Assembly: GCF_943913695.1 (NCBI RefSeq)
Contig: NZ_CALTZE010000081.1
Coordinates: forward strand, 1 to 19,066
DNA from: an uncultured Marmoricola sp.
Lineage (GTDB): Bacteria > Actinomycetota > Actinomycetes > Propionibacteriales > Nocardioidaceae
Reading direction: 5' to 3'
Length of the DNA: 19,066 nucleotides
In this document: positions 7,015 to 13,197 of the stretch, in pieces
Position numbering within the stretch: position 1 is the first letter of the stretch
How the letters are laid out: the number at the start of each line of letters is the position of its first letter
Notes under the pieces: model-generated
Told to the model about the DNA's origin: nothing
Seen by the model: the letters and a program-made list of their open reading frames with translations, nothing else
Databases searched by the model: none
Program-made: the position numbers and the translations under genes

Positions 7015-7308
7015 GTGTCGGTCAACATCAAGCCCCTCGAGGACCGCATCGTGGTCCAGCCGCTCGACGCCGAGCAGACCACCGCCTCGGGCCTGGTCAT
7101 CCCGGACACCGCCAAGGAGAAGCCCCAGGAGGGCGAGGTCCTGGCCATCGGTCCCGGCCGCATCGACGACAACGGCAACCGCGTCCCGCTCGACGTCAAC
7201 GTCGGCGACAAGGTGATCTACAGCAAGTACGGCGGCACCGAGGTCAAGTACTCCGGCTCGGAGTACCTCATCCTCTCCGCGCGCGACGTGCTCGCGGTCG
7301 TGTCCTGA
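7015..7308 (+). CDS. groES: Co-chaperonin GroES (Hsp10)
   Basis: GroES of 97 aa, the usual length. It forms the heptameric lid of the GroEL folding chamber in the cytoplasm. Visible marks are the N-terminal IKPLEDRIVVQPLDAE, the mobile loop TTASGLVIPDTAKEKPQEG (about residues 22-40, with the GroEL-contacting GLVIP), VLAIGPG, and the C-terminal VGDKVIYSKYGGTEVK. The GTG at 7015 has a GGAGG ribosome binding site at 7002-7006, 8 nt upstream, and gives the conserved N terminus. The frame is open further upstream to 6901, but that would add residues not found in GroES. It heads the groES-groEL operon under CIRCE control. Confidence 0.97.
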   Translation: MSVNIKPLEDRIVVQPLDAEQTTASGLVIPDTAKEKPQEGEVLAIGPGRIDDNGNRVPLDVNVGDKVIYSKYGGTEVKYSGSEYLILSARDVLAVVS

Positions 7309-7325
7309 CGACCACCCCCTCGTGA

Positions 7326-7368
7326 GAGCCGCGTGCCCGGCGCCGACCGGCGCACGGGCACGCGGCTC
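7326..7368 (+). other. Strong RNA hairpin between groES and groEL
   Basis: Perfect 14-bp arms GAGCCGCGTGCCCG (7326-7339) and CGGGCACGCGGCTC (7355-7368) enclose a second 5-bp stem (GCGCC-GACC-GGCGC, 7340-7353) with one bulged A. No T-run follows, so it is not a standard intrinsic terminator. It could attenuate readthrough, set RNA processing or stability, or insulate the groEL ribosome binding site (AGGAGG, 7388-7393). Confidence 0.75.
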
Positions 7369-7398
7369 ACGCACTTCCCACCGCCCTAGGAGGCACGC

Positions 7399-9018
7399 AT
7401 GCCCAAGATCCTGGAGTTCGACGAGAGCGCCCGCCGCTCGCTCGAGCGCGGCGTCGACAAGCTCGCCGACGCCGTCAAGGTGACGCTCGGCCCGCGCGGT
7501 CGCTACGTCGTCCTCGACAAGAAGTGGGGCGCCCCCACGATCACCAACGATGGCGTCACCGTGGCCCGTGAGGTGGAGCTCGACGACCCGTTCGAGAACC
7601 TCGGCGCCCAGCTGACCAAGGAGGTCGCCACCAAGACCAACGACGTCGCCGGTGACGGCACCACCACCGCGACCGTGCTCGCCCAGGCGATGGTCCACGA
7701 GGGCCTGCGCGCCGTCGCGGCCGGCGCCAACCCGATGGCCCTCAAGCGCGGCATGGACGCCGCCGCCGCGGCCGTCTCCGAGGCGCTCGGCAAGGCCGCC
7801 CGCGAGGTCGACGACGTCAAGGACATGGCGGCCGTCGCGACGGTCTCCAGCCGCGACAGCCACATCGGCGACCTGCTCGCGCAGGCCTTCGACAAGGTCG
7901 GCAAGGACGGCGTGATCACCGTCGAGGAGTCCAACACCATGGGCACCGACCTGGAGTTCACCGAGGGCATGCAGTTCGACAAGGGCTACCTCTCGCCCTA
8001 CTTCGTGACCGACCAGGAGTCGATGGAGGCCGTCCTCGACGACCCCTACATCCTGCTGCACCAGGGGAAGATCTCCTCGATCTCCGACCTGCTGCCGCTG
8101 CTGGAGAAGGTCATCGCCGCGGGCAAGCCGCTGTTCATCCTCGCCGAGGACATCGAGGGCGAGGCGCTCTCGACCCTGGTGGTCAACAAGATCCGCGGCA
8201 CCTTCAACGCCGTCGCGGTCAAGAGCCCGGCCTTCGGCGACCGCCGCAAGGCGATGATGCAGGACATCGCGACCCTGACCGGCGGTCAGGTCGTGGCGCC
8301 CGAGGTGGGCCTCAAGCTCGACCAGGTCGGGCTCGACGTGCTCGGCACCGCCCGTCGCGTGGTGGTCAGCAAGGACAACACCACCATCGTCGAGGGCGGC
8401 GGCGACGCCTCCGAGGTCCAGGGCCGGGTCAACCAGATCAAGGCCGAGATCGAGTCGACCGACTCCGACTGGGACCGCGAGAAGCTCCAGGAGCGCCTGG
8501 CCAAGCTCGCCGGCGGCGTCTGCGTCGTCCGCGTCGGCGCGGCCACCGAGGTGGAGCTGAAGGAGAAGAAGCACCGCATCGAGGACGCCGTCTCCGCGAC
8601 GCGCGCCGCGATCGAGGAGGGCATCGTCGCCGGCGGCGGCTCCGCCCTGGTGCACGCGGTCTCCGCACTCGAGGGCGAGCTCGGCTTCTCCGGCGACGAG
8701 GCCGTCGGCGTGCGCGTCGTACGCCGTGCCGCCGACGAGCCGCTGCGCTGGATCGCCGAGAACGGCGGCGTCCAGGGCTACGTCGTGGTCTCCAAGGTGC
8801 GCGAGCTCGGCAACGGCCAGGGCTACAACGCCGCCACCGAGGAGTACGCCGACCTGGTGCCGCAGGGCGTGCTCGACCCGGTCAAGGTGACCAAGTCGGC
8901 GCTGACCAACGCGACCTCGATCGCCGGCATGCTGCTGACGACCGAGACCCTCGTGGTCGACAAGCCCGAGGAGGAGGAGCCCGCCGCGGCCGGACACGGC
9001 CACGGTCACGGGCACTGA
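7399..9018 (+). CDS. groEL: Chaperonin GroEL, actinobacterial GroEL1 type with His-rich tail
   Basis: Hsp60 chaperonin of 539 aa. The ATPase equatorial domain shows VTLGPRGRYVVLDKKWGAP, the D86-G-T-T-T phosphate motif and catalytic D396 in RIEDAVSATRAAIEEG, followed by the family signature around GIVAGGGSAL. The ATG at 7399 has a strong AGGAGG 5 nt upstream. The gene lies 90 bp after groES with a stable hairpin between. The C terminus ends in a G-H repeat (GHGHGHGH) rather than the GGM repeat of typical GroEL. In mycobacteria the groES-linked GroEL1 carries such a His tail while a second, separate GroEL2 is the main chaperonin, so a second groEL elsewhere is expected. A terminator-like hairpin follows. 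Confidence 0.97.
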   Translation: MPKILEFDESARRSLERGVDKLADAVKVTLGPRGRYVVLDKKWGAPTITNDGVTVAREVELDDPFENLGAQLTKEVATKTNDVAGDGTTTATVLAQAMVHEGLRAVAAGANPMALKRGMDAAAAAVSEALGKAAREVDDVKDMAAVATVSSRDSHIGDLLAQAFDKVGKDGVITVEESNTMGTDLEFTEGMQFDKGYLSPYFVTDQESMEAVLDDPYILLHQGKISSISDLLPLLEKVIAAGKPLFILAEDIEGEALSTLVVNKIRGTFNAVAVKSPAFGDRRKAMMQDIATLTGGQVVAPEVGLKLDQVGLDVLGTARRVVVSKDNTTIVEGGGDASEVQGRVNQIKAEIESTDSDWDREKLQERLAKLAGGVCVVRVGAATEVELKEKKHRIEDAVSATRAAIEEGIVAGGGSALVHAVSALEGELGFSGDEAVGVRVVRRAADEPLRWIAENGGVQGYVVVSKVRELGNGQGYNAATEEYADLVPQGVLDPVKVTKSALTNATSIAGMLLTTETLVVDKPEEEEPAAAGHGHGHGH

Positions 9019-9044
9019 TCCCGAGCAGCCTGTCCGAGACGGCG

Positions 9045-9079
9045 AAAGGCCCTCACCCCCTCGCGGGGGTGGGGGCCTT
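9045..9079 (+). terminator. Terminator-like hairpin after groEL
   Basis: A 15-bp stem (AAGGCCCTCACCCCC at 9046-9060 and GGGGGTGGGGGCCTT at 9065-9079, one T-G wobble) closes a TCGC loop 27 nt after the groEL stop. The following bases (CGTCGTGCT) lack a U-tract, which is common for actinobacterial terminators. Confidence 0.8.
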
Positions 9080-9144
9080 CGTCGTGCTGCGGCCGGTGGT
9101 CGTGACGCCCTTTTCCTCGCGCGGGGCTGGGGTGGTCGAGGTGC

Positions 9145-9303
9145 GAGCGCAGCTGGTTGGTCGAGGAAGGCGCGCAGCGCCTGTCTCGAGGCCGAGCCGC
9201 GAGACCCGGTGAGGTGGCGGGCGGTCGGCTGTCGTCTTGCGGGGTCTCGAGGCCCTCGCCCGGGGGCTCGGGCACCTCGACCAGCGGGGGTCTGTCGAGG
9301 CGT
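9145..9303. repeat. 159-bp tandem repeat, copy 1
   Basis: Positions 9145-9297 are identical, as read, to 9304-9456 (153 bp, offset 159). Inside are a hairpin at 9161-9189 (TCGAG-ga-AGGCGC-gca-GCGCCT-gt-CTCGA) and an 8-bp inverted repeat CGAGACCC (9200-9207) / GGGTCTCG (9242-9249). Confidence 0.9.
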
Positions 9304-9456
9304 GAGCGCAGCTGGTTGGTCGAGGAAGGCGCGCAGCGCCTGTCTCGAGGCCGAGCCGCGAGACCCGGTGAGGTGGCGGGCGGTCGGCTGTCGTCTTGCG
9401 GGGTCTCGAGGCCCTCGCCCGGGGGCTCGGGCACCTCGACCAGCGGGGGTCTGTCG
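9304..9456. repeat. 159-bp tandem repeat, copy 2
   Basis: Second copy, without visible substitutions relative to copy 1. The hairpin recurs at 9320-9348 and the CGAGACCC/GGGTCTCG pair at 9359-9366 and 9401-9408. Lack of divergence suggests a recent duplication or gene conversion. Confidence 0.9.
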
Positions 9457-9511
9457 CGGCTCGGGCACCTCGACCAGCGGGGGTCTGTCGGGGCTCGGGC
9501 ACCTCGACGAG
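9424..9511. repeat. 34-bp tandem sub-repeat, two full copies and one partial
   Basis: Units begin with GGCTCGGGCACCTCGACCAG at 9424 and 9458; a third at 9492 diverges after GGCTCGGGCACCTCGAC. A single copy of the same unit ends the first 159-bp repeat (from 9265), so the right end of the element has expanded separately. Confidence 0.85.
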
Positions 9512-9606
9512 GGGCCTCGCCCAGCACGACCTGCGGGGCGCGTGAGTTGATCTGGCCGAAACACGGGGGCAGCGGCGCGGCAACACGGCGAAGCGAGAGT
9601 GGCCGC

Positions 9607-10410
9607 ATGCTCTTTCGCGTGCGGACGTCGTTGCGAGACCGCCCGGGCGCGCTCGCAGCGCTGGCCACCCGCTGCGGCGACGCGGGCCTCAACATCCTCG
9701 GCCTGCAGGTCTTCCCCGCACTCGGCACGGTCACCGACGAGCTGGTGATGAGCGCGCCGGAGGGCTGGACCGCGGCGGCGGTCGCTGAGCTCGTGGGTGG
9801 TGCGGGAGGGGACGAGGTGAGCGTCGAACCCTGCACCACCCACGACCTGATCGACCAGCCGACCCGCTGGCTCGGCGCCGCGGCCGAGCTCGTCGACGGC
9901 ACCTCCGAGCCGCAGGAGCTGCTCGACGGGCTGCTGGGTCCCGACCCCGAGCGCTGGAGCCTCACCGAGCGCTCCCGGGCCGCGGCGCTGAGCGCCCTGG
10001 CCACGCGGCTGCGCGAGGCGCTGCTGCGGGTGCCCGCCTCGCCGTCGCAGCGCGCCACGGTGCACTACGCCGAGGTCGACACGGGCGTCGAGGCGTGGAT
10101 CGGCCGGCACGTCGTGGGCCGGGCGTCGCTCGACGAGGCGGAGACCGACGGACGGGTGCTCACGATCGAGGTCGACCCCTCGTGGCGCCGGCTCGGGATC
10201 GGCCGCAACCTGCTGCACCGGGCGTGCGCGCTGGCCTCACGCCGGGGCGCCAGCGAGGTCGTGCTCGTGGCCAGGGCCAGCGACGAGGGCTTCGTCTCGA
10301 TGGTCTGCGGGGCGGGGATGCGCGCCCGGATCCGCATGCACGACGGCGTGCTGACCGCGCGCATCGGCGTCGGCTCCCGCGCGCGCAGCGAGGTGGAGGC
10401 GCGCGGCTAG
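9607..10410 (+). CDS. ACT domain-GNAT acetyltransferase fusion protein
   Basis: Protein of 267 aa. The N terminus (about residues 1-70) looks like an ACT-type ligand-binding domain: FRVRTSLRDRPGALAALATR, then NILGLQVFPALGTVTDELVM. A helical middle region follows. The C-terminal part (about 150-260) is GNAT-like, with TIEVDPSWRRLGIGRNLL carrying the acetyl-CoA pyrophosphate loop R194-R-L-G-I-G199. It may acetylate an amine or protein under control of an amino acid or other small ligand, but substrate and ligand are unknown. The ATG at 9607 has a weak GAGAG site 7 nt upstream; the frame stays open upstream through the repeat DNA to 9157, which is not coding. Its stop codon TAG forms part of the candidate guaB -10 element. 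Confidence 0.83.
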   Translation: MLFRVRTSLRDRPGALAALATRCGDAGLNILGLQVFPALGTVTDELVMSAPEGWTAAAVAELVGGAGGDEVSVEPCTTHDLIDQPTRWLGAAAELVDGTSEPQELLDGLLGPDPERWSLTERSRAAALSALATRLREALLRVPASPSQRATVHYAEVDTGVEAWIGRHVVGRASLDEAETDGRVLTIEVDPSWRRLGIGRNLLHRACALASRRGASEVVLVARASDEGFVSMVCGAGMRARIRMHDGVLTARIGVGSRARSEVEARG

Positions 10411-10413
10411 GAT
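10408..10413 (+). promoter_or_regulatory. candidate guaB promoter -10 (TAGGAT)
   Basis: TAGGAT overlaps the stop codon of the ACT-GNAT gene. Transcription from about 10420 would give a leader of about 30 nt with a GGAAGG ribosome binding site at 10434-10439. No clear -35 hexamer is seen. Confidence 0.45.
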
Positions 10414-10450
10414 TGGGGCTCCAGCGCCCCCGCGGAAGGCTCGCTCCTCG

Positions 10451-11968
10451 ATGACTGACGCACCCGACGACGCTCTCGCGCCGTTCGCCCCTCTCGGGCT
10501 CACCTACGACGACGTGCTGCTGCTGCCCGGCGAGACCGAGGTCATCCCCAGCGAGGTCGACACCAGCACCCGGCTGACCCGCTCGATCACGCTGCGTACG
10601 CCGCTCGTCTCCAGCGCGATGGACACCGTCACCGAGTCGCGCATGGCGATCGCCATGGCCCGGCAGGGCGGCATCGGCATCCTGCACCGCAACCTGTCCA
10701 TCGACGACCAGGCCTACCAGGTCGACCTGGTCAAGCGCACCCAGACCGGCATGATCTCCAACCCGGTCACCATCGGGCCCGACAAGACGCTCGAGGAGCT
10801 CGACCAGATCTGCGGGGAGTACCGCGTCTCCGGGCTCCCGGTCGTCGACGTCGGCCAGCGCCTGCTCGGCATCATCACCAACCGCGACCTGCGCTTCACC
10901 CCTGTCGCGGAGTGGGCCACCACCAAGGTCGACGAGGTGATGACGCCGATGCCGCTGATCACCGCGCCGGTCGGCATCTCCCGCGACGACGCGACCCTGC
11001 TGCTGCGCCAGCACAAGCGCGAGCGGCTGCCGATCGTCGACGAGGCGGGTCGCCTCGCCGGGCTGATCACGGTCAAGGACTTCGTGAAGTCCGAGCAGTT
11101 CCCCCACGCCTCCAACGACGCCCACGGGCGGCTGCTCGTCGGCGCGGCCGTCGGCTACTTCGGCGAGGCCTGGGAGCGCGCCACGACCCTGGTCGAGGCC
11201 GGCGTCGACGTGCTCGTGGTCGACACCGCCCACGGTCACGCGCGGCTGCTGCTGGAGATGATCCAGCGGCTCAAGGCCGACCCGTCGCTGCGCCACGTGC
11301 AGGTCGTCGGCGGCAACGTCGCCACCCGTGCCGGGGCGCAGGCCCTGGTCGACGCCGGTGCCGACGCGGTCAAGGTCGGGGTCGGACCGGGCTCGATCTG
11401 CACCACCCGCGTGGTCGCGGGCGTCGGCGTGCCTCAGGTCACGGCGGTGCACGAGGCCTCCAAGGCGTGCGGTCCGGCCGACGTGCCGGTGATCGCCGAC
11501 GGCGGCCTGCAGTACTCCGGTGACATCGCCAAGGCGCTGGTCGCCGGGGCGGAGTCGGTGATGTTCGGCTCGCTGCTCGCCGGCTGCGAGGAGAGCCCCG
11601 GGGAGCTGGTCTTCGTCAACGGCAAGCAGTACAAGTCCTACCGCGGCATGGGCTCGCTCGGGGCGATGTCGAGCCGCGGCAAGAAGTCCTACTCCAAGGA
11701 CCGCTACTTCCAGGCCGACGTCGACAGCGACGACAAGATCGTGCCCGAGGGCATCGAGGGCCAGGTCGCCTACCGCGGCCCGCTCTCGGCCGTCGCCCAT
11801 CAGCTCGTCGGCGGGCTGCACCAGTCGATGTTCTACGTCGGCGCCCGCACCATCGCCGAGCTGCGCAGCAAGGGCCGCTTCGTGCGCATCACCTCGGCGG
11901 GGCTCAAGGAGAGCCACCCCCACGACGTGCAGATCACCACCGAGGCGCCCAACTACTCCTGGCGCTGA
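10451..11968 (+). CDS. guaB: Inosine-5'-monophosphate dehydrogenase (IMPDH)
   Basis: IMPDH of 505 aa. It oxidises IMP to XMP with NAD+, the committed step of GMP synthesis in the cytoplasm. The TIM barrel is split by two CBS domains (about residues 101-160 and 164-218, including VMTPMPLITAP and ERLPIVDEAG), which sense adenine and guanine nucleotides in this family. The catalytic loop GVGPGSICTTRVVAG holds nucleophile C317. Further marks are GGNVATRAGA, VIADGGLQYSGDIAKAL, the MGSLGAMSSR segment and the C-terminal VQITTEAPNYSW. The ATG at 10451 follows a GGAAGG site at a somewhat long 11-nt spacing. The paralogue guaB3 follows after 19 bp but seems to have its own promoter. Confidence 0.97.
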   Translation: MTDAPDDALAPFAPLGLTYDDVLLLPGETEVIPSEVDTSTRLTRSITLRTPLVSSAMDTVTESRMAIAMARQGGIGILHRNLSIDDQAYQVDLVKRTQTGMISNPVTIGPDKTLEELDQICGEYRVSGLPVVDVGQRLLGIITNRDLRFTPVAEWATTKVDEVMTPMPLITAPVGISRDDATLLLRQHKRERLPIVDEAGRLAGLITVKDFVKSEQFPHASNDAHGRLLVGAAVGYFGEAWERATTLVEAGVDVLVVDTAHGHARLLLEMIQRLKADPSLRHVQVVGGNVATRAGAQALVDAGADAVKVGVGPGSICTTRVVAGVGVPQVTAVHEASKACGPADVPVIADGGLQYSGDIAKALVAGAESVMFGSLLAGCEESPGELVFVNGKQYKSYRGMGSLGAMSSRGKKSYSKDRYFQADVDSDDKIVPEGIEGQVAYRGPLSAVAHQLVGGLHQSMFYVGARTIAELRSKGRFVRITSAGLKESHPHDVQITTEAPNYSWR

Positions 11969-11974
11969 CCTCGG

Positions 11975-11980
11975 TAGGGT
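11975..11980 (+). promoter_or_regulatory. candidate leaderless promoter -10 (TAGGGT) for guaB3
   Basis: TAGGGT lies in the 19-bp guaB-guaB3 gap and ends 7 nt before the GTG at 11988, so the transcript would begin at the start codon. There is no room for both a usual leader and this element. Readthrough from guaB is still possible. Confidence 0.5.
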
Positions 11981-11987
11981 TCCGCAG

Positions 11988-13094
11988 GTGACCGAGATCG
12001 AGATCGGGCGTGCCAAGCGGGCGCGTCGCGCCTACGCCTTCGACGACATCGCGATCGTGCCCAGCCGGCGCACCCGCGACCCCGAGGAGGTCTCGATCGC
12101 CTGGCAGATCGACGCCTACCGCTTCGAGCTGCCGATCCTGGCGGCGCCGATGGACTCGGTGATGTCGCCCGCGACCGCGATCCACTTCGGCCAGCTGGGC
12201 GGGCTCGGGGTGCTCAACCTCGAGGGCCTGTGGACGCGCTACGACGACCCCACCGAGCTGCTCGAGGAGGTCGCGAGCCTCGAGGGCCCCGCGGCCATCG
12301 AGCGGCTCCAGGCGATCTACGCCGAGCCGATCCGCGCCGAGCTCATCACCGAGCGCATCCGGCAGGTCCGTGACGCCGGGGTGACGGTGGCGGCCAGCCT
12401 CTCGCCGCAGCGCACCAAGGAGTTCGCCAAGACCGTGGTCGACGCCGGCGTCGACATGTTCGTCATCCGCGGCACCACCGTCAGCGCCGAGCACGTCTCC
12501 TCGACCGCCGAGCCGCTCAACCTCAAGGACTTCATCTACGAGCTCGACGTGCCCGTCATCGTGGGCGGCTGCGCGACCTACCAGGCCGCGCTGCACCTGA
12601 TGCGCACCGGCGCCGCCGGCGTGCTCGTCGGCTTCGGTGGGGGAGCGGCGCACACGACGCGCACCGTGCTGGGGGTCGCCGTACCCATGGCCAGCGCGGT
12701 CGCCGACGTCGCCGCCGCCCGTCGCGACTACCTCGACGAGTCCGGCGGCCGCTACGTGCACGTCATCGCCGACGGGTCGATCGGCCGCAGCGGCGACATC
12801 GCCAAGGCCGTGGCCTGCGGCGCCGACGCCGTGATGGTGGGCTCGCCGCTGGCGCGGGCCAGCGACGCACCCGGCAAGGGCTTCCACTGGGGCGCCGAGG
12901 CGCACCACCCCGAGCTCCCGCGCGGCCAGCGGGTGGAGTTCGGCACCGTCGGCACCCTCGAGCAGATCCTCTTCGGCCCCTCCCACGTCGCCGACGGCAC
13001 CATGAACCTCGTCGGGGCGCTGCGCCGCGCGATGGCCACGACCGGCTACACCGAGCTCAAGGAGTTCCAACGCATCGAGGTCGTCGTCTCCTAG
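11988..13094 (+). CDS. guaB3: GuaB3 family IMP dehydrogenase-like protein
   Basis: IMPDH/GMP reductase family TIM-barrel protein of 368 aa with no CBS domains, encoded right after guaB, as in many actinobacteria. The N-terminal RARRAYAFDDIAIVPSRRTR and the C-terminal ELKEFQRIEV are typical of GuaB3. The loop that holds the catalytic Cys in IMPDH (GPGSICTTR) reads GGGAAHTTRTVLGV here, with H222 in the Cys position. The phosphate-binding region HVIADGSIGRSGDIAKAV and GADAVMVGSPLA is kept. Substrate binding is therefore likely, but ordinary Cys-based IMPDH chemistry is doubtful; a regulatory or different catalytic role is possible. Some GuaB3 proteins have been reported to have IMPDH activity, so the function stays open. 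GTG start, apparently leaderless. Confidence 0.93.
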   Translation: MTEIEIGRAKRARRAYAFDDIAIVPSRRTRDPEEVSIAWQIDAYRFELPILAAPMDSVMSPATAIHFGQLGGLGVLNLEGLWTRYDDPTELLEEVASLEGPAAIERLQAIYAEPIRAELITERIRQVRDAGVTVAASLSPQRTKEFAKTVVDAGVDMFVIRGTTVSAEHVSSTAEPLNLKDFIYELDVPVIVGGCATYQAALHLMRTGAAGVLVGFGGGAAHTTRTVLGVAVPMASAVADVAAARRDYLDESGGRYVHVIADGSIGRSGDIAKAVACGADAVMVGSPLARASDAPGKGFHWGAEAHHPELPRGQRVEFGTVGTLEQILFGPSHVADGTMNLVGALRRAMATTGYTELKEFQRIEVVVS

Positions 13095-13113
13095 CGCGCG
13101 AATGCGGCGAATC

Positions 13114-13134
13114 TTGACAACTTCCCCCTAGAGT
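13114..13134 (+). promoter_or_regulatory. possible promoter elements before the APC permease
   Basis: The 103-bp gap contains a consensus-like TTGACA (13114-13119) and TAGAGT (13129-13134), but they are only 9 bp apart, too close to form one sigma-70-type promoter. TAGAGT alone may be a -10 element (leader of about 55 nt). The ribosome binding site AGGGAAG lies at 13183-13189. Nothing else is seen in this gap. Confidence 0.3.
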
Positions 13135-13197
13135 CGGTCCACTACCTCGACCCGAGCACGACCCACCGAGTGACGTCCGCCCAGGGAAGTAGGCCTC

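Larger units (their letters stand above)
9133..9511. repeat. Intergenic repeat cluster, REP/REPIN- or MITE-like
   Basis: This fills most of the 588-bp gene-free stretch between groEL and the ACT-GNAT gene. It is built from short palindromic words (GGTCGAGG / CCTCGACC, CTCGAG, GGTCTCG / CGAGACC) and holds a 159-bp tandem duplication plus a 34-bp triplication (listed separately). TGGTCGAGGTGC at 9133-9144 and its exact reverse complement at 9272-9283 bracket the first copy; the right arm recurs at 9431-9442 and 9465-9476. All six frames read as low-complexity Arg/Pro/Gly-rich sequence, so I see no gene. Dispersed palindromic repeats of this style are known to me from Nocardioides-like genomes; copy number elsewhere cannot be seen here. 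Confidence 0.85.

Noticed and set aside
7326..7368. Intrinsic terminator between groES and groEL
   Set aside because: No U-tract follows and both genes belong to one heat-shock operon; recorded as a hairpin of unknown role instead.
9133..9511. CRISPR array
   Set aside because: Repeats are directly adjacent with no unique spacers of constant length, and no cas genes are in the window.
9157..9606. Upstream extension of the ACT-GNAT protein through the repeats (150 more residues)
   Set aside because: The extension only translates the 159-bp repeats; the ACT-like domain begins at the ATG at 9607.
6835..10218. Long minus-strand open frame across groES, groEL and the repeats (1127 codons)
   Set aside because: It spans two clear plus-strand genes and the repeat DNA, with repetitive Arg/Pro and Leu/Val/Asp-rich sequence and no domain.
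13114..13134. Canonical -35/-10 promoter TTGACA...TAGAGT before the permease
   Set aside because: The two hexamers are 9 bp apart rather than 16-18; they cannot be one promoter of the usual type, so the entry is kept only at low confidence.
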